Below, piece by piece: positions 1 through 4,556 of a stretch of 7,052 nucleotides of DNA. The DNA comes from an uncultured Clostridium sp. (GTDB lineage: Bacteria; Bacillota; Clostridia; Clostridiales; Clostridiaceae). The first letter of the stretch is position 1; every line of letters starts with the position of its first letter. The translations under genes were made by a program, and so were the position numbers. The DNA is taken from positions 1 through 7,052 of the forward strand of contig NZ_CAKVJA010000071.1 in NCBI RefSeq assembly GCF_934754925.1. Direction: 5' to 3'. The notes below the pieces were generated by a model. The model ran no database searches, was not told the DNA's origin, and worked only from the letters and a program-made list of their open reading frames with translations.

Positions 1-143
1 ATCCAAAGGCAGCAGAAATATTAATGTCATTTGGTATGGGATGCTTAGGATGCCCATCAGCAACTATGGAATCTTTAGAACAAGCTTGTATAGTTCATGG
101 TTTAGACATGGATGAAGTGTTAAACAAGTTAAATAATAACTAA
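1..143 (+). CDS. DUF1858 / hybrid-cluster-protein-associated redox disulfide domain protein (3' end only)
   Basis: The reading frame is open from the left edge (complete codons from base 3) to TAA at 141-143 and gives 46 residues. They contain a CxxC pair in the segment GMGCLGCPS (residues 14 and 17 of the fragment), a third cysteine at 29, and the ending GLDMDEVLNKLN. This pattern matches the small DUF1858 domain, found as a short stand-alone protein or linked to hybrid cluster (prismane) proteins and assumed to be a redox-active disulfide or metal-binding module. Complete members are usually about 60-75 residues, so only the first dozen or two are missing. The biochemical role is not established for the family. 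A shared terminator separates it from a convergent globin gene, and the next gene is an NO sensor, so a role in nitrosative or redox stress is plausible but inferred. The family call is fairly secure from the cysteine motif. Confidence 0.78.
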   Translation, partial: PKAAEILMSFGMGCLGCPSATMESLEQACIVHGLDMDEVLNKLNNN

Positions 144-160
144 TTTAAATACTACTTAAA

Positions 161-209
161 TAATAAAAATTCCCCTATTTAGTTAAGCTAAATAGGGGAA
201 TTTTTATTA
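161..209. terminator. bidirectional intrinsic terminator
   Basis: A perfect 22-bp inverted repeat (161-182 with 188-209) encloses a 5-nt loop. The core is CCCCTATTT/AAATAGGGG, flanked by A-run and T-run ends on both strands, so it can act for the rightward DUF1858 gene and for the leftward globin gene. It lies 17 bp after the DUF1858 stop and 9 bp beyond the globin stop, as expected between convergent genes. Confidence 0.93.
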
Positions 210-218
210 TTTATATAT

Positions 219-656
219 TTATTTTCTTGATTGGTAAATTTCTTTTTCTACATCTATAAAAATTTTAGAGATAACTTCATAAGCCTTACCCCAAGCCTCT
301 ATAACTTCATCAGTTGCAGCATCACCTAAAACTTCTTTAATTGAAGCTAATAAATTTGAGCCAACTATTGGATAATGTCCTTCAGTAATTTGACGATCAC
401 AGTGCACTTCACCTATCTTTTTTACTACAGGTAAAATTGCTGGAAGGTTGTCTATGTTTTGAGCAGCAGCTAGTATAGTCATAGCTAAAGCTTTTGGTTG
501 TTCGCCAGAATTTTGTTTGTCCATATTAAATAATGGTTTAACCTCAGGATTATTTGCAAACATATTTTTATAGAAAGTTGTTGTAATTTCTAAACCATGC
601 TCCTTTAAAACTGGTACTGTACTTTTTATTATATCTATAGTTTTTTGATCTAACAT
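219..656 (-). CDS. single-domain globin of the flavohemoglobin (Hmp-like) family
   Basis: A 145-residue globin, complete by length, that aligns along its whole length with the haem domain of bacterial flavohemoglobins. It begins MLDQKTIDIIKSTVPVLKEHG, like E. coli Hmp, but has no FAD or NAD reductase domain. The key haem-pocket residues are all visible: Tyr29 (B10, in TTTFYKNMF), Gln53 (E7), proximal His85 (F8, in KIGEVHC), Tyr95, and Glu137 in DVEKEIY, which corresponds to the catalytic Glu135 of Hmp. This set is typical of globins that bind O2 tightly and turn NO over to nitrate, or reduce it without oxygen. An outside reductase would be needed. The start is ATG at 654-656, with AAAGGAG on the minus strand 7 nt upstream. 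The gene is divergent from nsrR and shares its control region, so NO detoxification under NsrR control is the natural reading. O2 scavenging or NO binding are alternatives. Confidence 0.93.
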   Translation of the reverse strand: MLDQKTIDIIKSTVPVLKEHGLEITTTFYKNMFANNPEVKPLFNMDKQNSGEQPKALAMTILAAAQNIDNLPAILPVVKKIGEVHCDRQITEGHYPIVGSNLLASIKEVLGDAATDEVIEAWGKAYEVISKIFIDVEKEIYQSRK

Positions 657-717
657 ATTATCTCTCCTTTGTTGAATTATTATTTATTAATAATAATTAT
701 TAATACTCTGTAATAAC

Positions 718-746
718 AATATAACATATAAAAATAAAATGTGCAA
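718..746 (-). promoter_or_regulatory. globin gene promoter (extended -10)
   Basis: Read on the minus strand, TTGCAC (746-741) is a good -35. After exactly 17 nt comes TATATT (723-718), preceded by TGT, which makes an extended -10. Transcription would start near 711, leaving a leader of about 55 nt before the globin ATG. The -35 lies inside the inverted repeat proposed as the NsrR operator. Confidence 0.68.
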
Positions 747-773
747 ATAAAATACACATTTATTTTATGTTAT
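721..773. promoter_or_regulatory. probable NsrR operator between divergent promoters
   Basis: The inner inverted repeat AAATGTG (737-743) and CACATTT (755-761) has an 11-nt spacer and is centred at 749. About this centre 9 of 12 positions on each side are symmetric. An outer pair, ATAACATA (721-728) and TATGTTAT (766-773), adds to the dyad but also contains parts of the two -10 elements. The inner repeat is about the size of known NsrR/Rrf2 dimer sites and covers the -35 regions of both the globin and nsrR promoters. NsrR binding is inferred from position and symmetry, not from a consensus match I can verify. Confidence 0.6.
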
Positions 774-776
774 AAT
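768..776 (+). promoter_or_regulatory. nsrR: nsrR promoter, extended -10 element
   Basis: TGTTATAAT at 768-776 is a perfect extended -10 (TG, one base, TATAAT). No good -35 is present 17 bp upstream, which is acceptable for extended -10 promoters. Transcription would start near 783. The ribosome binding site GAAAGGA (792-798) then lies about 10 nt before the ATG at 809. The element overlaps the outer arm of the proposed operator, suggesting autorepression. Confidence 0.68.
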
Positions 777-808
777 TAGTTTACATTATATGAAAGGAAT
801 AGGTACTT

Positions 809-1204
809 ATGCAGTTATCAAAATTTACGGATTATGCATTTAGGGCATTAATATATTTGGCTAAAAACTCAGAAGAAAATTTGACAGTAGATATATTAGC
901 TAAAGATTTAGAGATATCATCACACCATCTGAAAAAAGTAATAAATAAGTTAGCAAAAACAGAATATATAATATCTTTGAAAGGAAGAAATGGCGGATTA
1001 AAATTAGGCTTAGATCCAAAGGAGATAAATTTAGCAAAAGTTCTATTGTTAACAGAAGAAAATTTAAATATAGTAGAATGTATGAGCTTATCAGGTACAT
1101 GTCCGTTAGTCAATGAAGAATGTAAGCTTAAAGGAATTATTTCTAAATCTTTAGATGAATTTGTAAATGAGATGTCTAAATATACATTAAAAGATATAAT
1201 TTAG
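809..1204 (+). CDS. nsrR: NsrR, Rrf2-family iron-sulfur transcriptional regulator (NO sensor)
   Basis: A 131-residue Rrf2-family repressor. The N-terminus MQLSKFTDYAFRALIYLA closely resembles E. coli NsrR. A winged helix-turn-helix follows (about residues 25-66: recognition region SSHHLKKVINKLA, wing GRNGGLKLG). The C-terminal part holds three cysteines, Cys91, Cys98 and Cys105, in the context NIVECMSLSGTC...EECKLK, and ends KYTLKDII like other NsrR proteins. Asp8, the fourth cluster ligand known from Streptomyces NsrR, is present. In this family the [4Fe-4S] protein binds DNA, and reaction of the cluster with NO releases it. The cysteine spacing here is CX6CX6C, slightly wider than in the NsrR proteins I recall. 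It is divergent from the globin gene with an operator between them, so globin and nsrR itself are the likely targets. A general Rrf2 regulator such as IscR is less likely, given the whole-length NsrR resemblance. Confidence 0.9.
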   Translation: MQLSKFTDYAFRALIYLAKNSEENLTVDILAKDLEISSHHLKKVINKLAKTEYIISLKGRNGGLKLGLDPKEINLAKVLLLTEENLNIVECMSLSGTCPLVNEECKLKGIISKSLDEFVNEMSKYTLKDII

Positions 1205-1218
1205 TTTTAGATAATAGG

Positions 1219-1263
1219 ATAATTGATATTATTGTACGTATAATAATATCAATTATTTTTTTT
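1219..1263 (+). terminator. intrinsic terminator of nsrR
   Basis: A 15-bp perfect stem (1219-1233 with 1242-1256), an 8-nt loop, and a run of eight T at 1256-1263. It starts 15 bp after the nsrR stop codon. The stem is almost all A/T (one G-C pair), so strength is uncertain, but the layout is canonical. Confidence 0.85.
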
Positions 1264-1358
1264 AAGAAATATTTACGCGATAAGTAAAATAGATATAAAT
1301 AAGACAGATAATTTTAATAAAAGGAAAGTTATTAAATATAAAATTTTACAAATATTTC

Positions 1359-1387
1359 TTGCGCGTACATGAGTCATATAATATAAT
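1359..1387 (+). promoter_or_regulatory. probable promoter of the 91-residue membrane protein gene
   Basis: TTGCGC (1359-1364), a 17-bp spacer, then TATAAT (1382-1387). A second overlapping TATAAT is at 1377-1382. The predicted start, near 1394, gives a leader of about 50 nt that includes the palindrome at 1398-1414. Confidence 0.55.
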
Positions 1388-1397
1388 AAAAATGTAC

Positions 1398-1414
1398 TTA
1401 CAATAAAATTGTAA
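1398..1414. promoter_or_regulatory. 17-bp palindrome, possible operator in the leader
   Basis: TTACAAT (1398-1404), three A, then ATTGTAA (1408-1414): a perfect 7-bp inverted repeat just downstream of the predicted transcription start, where a repressor could block RNA polymerase. It resembles a PerR/Fur-type box (TTATAAT-N-ATTATAA) in style, but the spacer and the inner C/G differ. No regulator is assigned. Confidence 0.4.
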
Positions 1415-1442
1415 AAAGTTTTAAACAATAAGGGGGATATAT

Positions 1443-1718
1443 ATGAGTGAAAAATATATTACAACAAGTAATAAGATTTTATATTATTTAGTTGCTCCAT
1501 GTTTATTATTATATTTTGTACTAATAGATATAGGAGTTATAAAATGTACAATTACAGGTTTATTAATTTTTTCTATAGCAATAATAGTAGGAGTAGTTGT
1601 TAATATACTATATAAAAAGAAAAATTCAAACTATAAATTTGAGGTAAATTCATATTATGCAAAAGTTATGATGATATTAGTATTTTTTGAGTTAGCATTC
1701 AATATGGTTAAATTTTAA
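1443..1718 (+). CDS. small membrane protein of unknown function
   Basis: I do not recognise this 91-residue protein. It has three predicted membrane helices (about residues 11-33, 36-57 and 72-89), a short tyrosine-containing hydrophilic N-terminus, and a basic loop (YKKKNSNYK, 57-65) between helices two and three. By the positive-inside rule that loop should face the cytoplasm. Cysteines are at 20 and 35, with no CxxC. The ATG at 1443 is well supported by AGGGGG (1431-1436), 6 nt upstream. It has its own likely promoter and lies between the nsrR terminator and the sugar importer operon. No clear terminator follows it, so some readthrough into the importer genes is possible. The coding call rests on the strong ribosome binding site, the hydrophobic pattern and uninterrupted AT-biased codons. 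Nothing in the sequence reveals function. Confidence 0.8.
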   Translation: MSEKYITTSNKILYYLVAPCLLLYFVLIDIGVIKCTITGLLIFSIAIIVGVVVNILYKKKNSNYKFEVNSYYAKVMMILVFFELAFNMVKF

Positions 1719-1737
1719 AAGATATAAGGGCATATAA

Positions 1738-1766
1738 CTACCTTTTGTGAAAACGTTTAAAGGTGG
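1738..1766. promoter_or_regulatory. cre-like catabolite repression site inside a dyad
   Basis: TGAAAACGTTTAAA (1748-1761) matches the CcpA cre consensus (TGWAARCGYTWNCW) at all but one position (A for C near the 3' end). It is enclosed by a wider inverted repeat, CTACCTTT (1738-1745) with AAAGGTGG (1759-1766), which has one G-T pair. The site sits at roughly -37 to -24 of the predicted importer promoter, a place where a bound regulator would repress. Another LacI-family regulator using a central CG is an alternative to CcpA. No T-run follows, so the hairpin is not a normal terminator. Confidence 0.6.
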
Positions 1767-1769
1767 ATA

Positions 1770-1778
1770 TGGTATAAA
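1770..1778 (+). promoter_or_regulatory. probable promoter of the sugar importer operon, extended -10
   Basis: TGGTATAAA (1770-1778) is an extended -10 (TG, one base, TATAAA). A canonical -35 at 17 bp is lacking. TTGTGA (1745-1750) lies upstream, but it would pair only with a weaker TATGGT at 1768-1773. Transcription would start near 1785, just ahead of the binding-protein ribosome binding site. Confidence 0.5.
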
Positions 1779-1810
1779 ATTTTAAATTATGGTTTATGGG
1801 AGGAGATTTT

Positions 1811-2956
1811 ATGAAGAAAAAATTTATGGCAATGCTATTGTCTATGAGTCTATTAGGGACAGTAGGTGGTTGTGGTATTACAACTGATATTAATGAGGCT
1901 ACTGGTGGGGGAAAAGCAGAAAGTGTTGAAGCTGGAACTGAAGGGGTTGAGAATACAGCTAATGGAAAAACAATAGGTATATTAATGCCGACAAAATCAT
2001 CAGAACGTTGGATCAATGATGGTAATGATATGGTAGAAGAACTTCAAAAGTTAGGGTATAAAACAGATTTACAATATGCAGAAGATATTGTAGAAACTCA
2101 AGTTTCACAAGCTGAAAATTTAATAACAAAGGGTGTTGATTGCTTAGTAATAGCGAATATAGATGGGGAGGCTTTAACTGACGTTTGTCAAAAAGCACAT
2201 GATTCAGGAATACCTGTTGTTGCATATGACAGATTAATTAAAAATACAGAATATGTTGATTATTATATATCCTTTGATAATACACTAGTAGGAGTTCAAA
2301 TAGGAGAGTATATTGAAGAGGCTTTAAATTTAAAAAATGCTAATGGAGAATCTTATAATATAGAATTATTTGCAGGATCTCCTGATGACAATAATGCACA
2401 CATGTTATACGATGGTGCCATGAGTGTATTACAACAGTATATTGATAACGGAAGTTTAGTTGTAGTTTCAGGACAAACTGATTTTGATACAGTATGTACA
2501 TTAAGATGGGACGGGGCTTTAGCTCAATCAAGAATGGAAAATATATTAACAGCCAATTATTCATCTGGTAAAAAAGTAGATGCAGTATTCTCATCATATG
2601 ATGGGTTAAGTCGTGGAATAGTTGAAGCATTAAGAAGTGTTGGATACGGTACAGCTGATCTTCCATGGCCAGTAATAACTGGACAAGATGCTGAGACAGC
2701 AACTATAAAGTCTATTATTTCAGGTGAACAAACTCAAACAATTTTTAAAGATACTAGAGAATTAGCAAGCAGAGCTGTTAAAACTGTTGATTCCATTCTT
2801 AAGGGGGAAGAAGTAGAAGTAAACGATACAGAAACTTATGATAATGGTGTAAAGGTTATTCCTTCATATCTTTGTACTCCTATTTCTGTTGATATAAATA
2901 ACTATAAGGAAGTTTTAGTTGATTTAGGTTATATAGAAGAATCAGAACTTAATTAG
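1811..2956 (+). CDS. chvE: sugar ABC transporter substrate-binding lipoprotein, ChvE family (multiple monosaccharide)
   Basis: A 381-residue lipoprotein. Its signal peptide is MKKKFMAMLLSMSLLGTVGG with the lipobox VGGC, so Cys21 would be lipidated and the protein held on the outer face of the membrane. A Gly/Glu/Thr-rich linker (about 22-52) follows, then a periplasmic-binding-protein type I sugar domain. Segments typical of the ChvE group are PTKSSERWINDG (60-71), AYDRLI (138-143), GSPDDNN (189-195), LRWDGA (231-236), SSYDG (261-265), GQDAE (291-295) and FKDTREL (312-318); several of these line the sugar pocket in relatives. ChvE-type proteins bind aldoses such as glucose, galactose, arabinose or xylose; the exact sugar cannot be read here. 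GGGAGGAG at 1798-1805 sits 5 nt before ATG 1811. The in-frame ATG at 1796 overlaps this site and would place MGGDF before the signal peptide, so I reject it. First gene of the importer operon. Confidence 0.92.
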   Translation: MKKKFMAMLLSMSLLGTVGGCGITTDINEATGGGKAESVEAGTEGVENTANGKTIGILMPTKSSERWINDGNDMVEELQKLGYKTDLQYAEDIVETQVSQAENLITKGVDCLVIANIDGEALTDVCQKAHDSGIPVVAYDRLIKNTEYVDYYISFDNTLVGVQIGEYIEEALNLKNANGESYNIELFAGSPDDNNAHMLYDGAMSVLQQYIDNGSLVVVSGQTDFDTVCTLRWDGALAQSRMENILTANYSSGKKVDAVFSSYDGLSRGIVEALRSVGYGTADLPWPVITGQDAETATIKSIISGEQTQTIFKDTRELASRAVKTVDSILKGEEVEVNDTETYDNGVKVIPSYLCTPISVDINNYKEVLVDLGYIEESELN

Positions 2957-3005
2957 TGTTGAGAAAAATAATTTAGAGGCAATTAAAAAGGGAGGTTGAA
3001 ATCAT

Positions 3006-4544
3006 ATGGTCAGTGATAAAAATGATATTATACTTGAAATGAAAAATATAACTAAAACTTTCCCAGGAGTTAAAGCATTAGATAACGTAAATTTAAAAGT
3101 TAAAAAGGGTGAAATTCATTCTCTTTGTGGCGAAAATGGTGCTGGAAAATCTACATTAATGAAGGTTTTAAGTGGTATTTACCCATATGGAGATTATGAG
3201 GGAGAAATACTTTATAATGGAAAAACATGCAAATATAAAGGTGTAAAAGATAGTGAGCATGATGGAATTGTAATAATTCATCAAGAGTTAGCATTAAGTC
3301 CTTATTTAAGTATAGGGGAAAATATTTTCATGGGAAATGAAATAGCAAAGCATGGTGTAATAGATTGGAATGAAGTTAGAATTAGAACAAAAGAATTACT
3401 TGCCAAAGTAGGATTAAATGAAGATCCAGATACAATTGTTAATACATTGGGAGTTGGGAAGCAACAATTAATTGAAATAGCAAAAGCACTATCAAAAGAT
3501 GTAAAACTATTAATTTTAGATGAACCAACAGCTTCATTAAATGAAGATGATAGTGAAAATCTATTAAATTTAATGTTAGAGTTAAAATCTAATGGAATAA
3601 CATCAATTTTAATATCGCATAAATTAAATGAAGTATCAAAGGTATGTGATTCTATTACTGTATTGCGTGATGGAGCCACAATTGAAACTTTAGATGCTAC
3701 TGTTGAGAAAATATCAGAGGATAGAATAGTAAAGGGAATGGTAGGACGTGAACTTACTGAACGTTATCCAAAGAGAGTATCTAAAATTGGAGATGTATTA
3801 TTTGAAGTTAATAATTGGAACGTTTATCATCCAGATTATTCAGATAGAAAAGTTGTAGATAATGTAAATATTAAAGTTAAAAAGGGTGAAGTTTTAGGAA
3901 TTGCTGGACTTATGGGGGCAGGAAGAACTGAACTTGCAATGAGTATATTTGGAAGAAGCTATGGGCAAAAAATATCAGGATCTATAAAGAAGCAGGGAAA
4001 AGAAATTCATATAAAAAATGTACAAGATGCAATTGATAATGGAATAGCATATGTTACTGAAGATAGAAAGGAAGCTGGATTGAATCTTATCGATGATATA
4101 AGGCATAATATTTCTATTTCATCATTAGGTAAAATATCTAAATATGGTGTAATAAATGATCAGATAGAAATCTTAGCTGCTGAAGATTTTAGAAAATCTA
4201 TGAAAATTAAGACACCAAGTATAACTCAAATAACAGGAAACCTAAGTGGAGGTAATCAGCAAAAAGTAGTACTTTCTAGATGGGTTTATGCAGAGCCTGA
4301 TTTATTAATATTGGACGAGCCGACAAGAGGAATAGATGTTGGAGCAAAGTATGAGATTTATACTATAATTAATGATCTTGTCAATCAAGGTAAAGCTGTT
4401 ATTGTAATTTCGTCAGAGTTACCGGAAGTATTAGGATTAAGTGATAGGATTTATGTAATGAATGAAGGAAAAATTATAGGAGAATTAGATGCAAAGAAAG
4501 CAAATCAAGAAGTGATAATGAGCATGATTGTAGCATCTAAATAG
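3006..4544 (+). CDS. mmsA: sugar ABC transporter ATP-binding protein, double ATPase (GguA/MmsA type)
   Basis: A 512-residue protein with two ATPase domains, the normal length and plan for carbohydrate importers such as MglA, RbsA and GguA. Domain 1 has Walker A GENGAGKST (42-50), a degenerate signature LGVGKQQ (148-154), Walker B LLILDEP (168-174) and the H-loop His205. Domain 2 has a Walker A with Arg in place of Lys (GLMGAGRTE, 301-309), signature LSGGNQQK (413-420), Walker B LLILDEPTRG (433-442) and SSE where the H-loop His would be (469-471). Pairing of one full and one altered ATP site is the usual state in this family, not damage. It powers sugar uptake at the cytoplasmic face by joining the permease. 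ATG 3006 has GGGAGGT 9 nt upstream, and the gap from chvE is 49 bp with no terminator. Also called gguA; the symbol follows the ChvE-type partners. Confidence 0.94.
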   Translation: MVSDKNDIILEMKNITKTFPGVKALDNVNLKVKKGEIHSLCGENGAGKSTLMKVLSGIYPYGDYEGEILYNGKTCKYKGVKDSEHDGIVIIHQELALSPYLSIGENIFMGNEIAKHGVIDWNEVRIRTKELLAKVGLNEDPDTIVNTLGVGKQQLIEIAKALSKDVKLLILDEPTASLNEDDSENLLNLMLELKSNGITSILISHKLNEVSKVCDSITVLRDGATIETLDATVEKISEDRIVKGMVGRELTERYPKRVSKIGDVLFEVNNWNVYHPDYSDRKVVDNVNIKVKKGEVLGIAGLMGAGRTELAMSIFGRSYGQKISGSIKKQGKEIHIKNVQDAIDNGIAYVTEDRKEAGLNLIDDIRHNISISSLGKISKYGVINDQIEILAAEDFRKSMKIKTPSITQITGNLSGGNQQKVVLSRWVYAEPDLLILDEPTRGIDVGAKYEIYTIINDLVNQGKAVIVISSELPEVLGLSDRIYVMNEGKIIGELDAKKANQEVIMSMIVASK

Positions 4545-4556
4545 GAGGGAAATATA

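Larger units (their letters stand above)
1264..1442. other. A/T-rich intergenic region with short inverted repeats
   Basis: I find no convincing gene in this gap. It holds an 11-bp inverted pair, AAGAAATATTT (1264-1274) and AAATATTTCTT (1350-1360), 75 bp apart; a GTACAT/ATGTAC pair (1365-1370 and 1392-1397) around the likely -10; and a 17-bp palindrome at 1398-1414. Two small GC islands (ACGCG at 1275-1279 and GCGCG at 1361-1365) stand out against the A/T background. The right third is probably the promoter and leader of the next gene; the purpose of the left part is unknown. Confidence 0.5.

Noticed and set aside
832..1113. Minus-strand open frames across nsrR, and similar long frames opposite the binding protein, ATPase and permease genes
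   Set aside because: They lie wholly within well-supported genes, have low-complexity composition with no family pattern and no good ribosome binding site.
1264..1442. Riboswitch or CRISPR in the gap before the membrane protein
   Set aside because: No spaced direct repeats and no recognisable riboswitch core. The predicted leader is only about 50 nt, and the stems present are short and A/T-rich.
1738..1766. Hairpin after the small membrane protein gene as an intrinsic terminator
   Set aside because: The stem is only 8 bp, the loop is 13 nt and no T-run follows. The central cre-like sequence and nearby -10 explain the symmetry better.
1796..1810. Upstream in-frame ATG extending the substrate-binding protein by five residues (MGGDF)
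   Set aside because: It overlaps the GGGAGGAG ribosome binding site used by ATG 1811, has no ribosome binding site of its own, and would put acidic residues before the lipoprotein signal peptide.
3006..4544. Altered Walker A (Arg for Lys) and missing H-loop His in the second ATPase domain as inactivating mutations
   Set aside because: A non-canonical second site is normal in double ATPases of the RbsA/MglA/GguA type.
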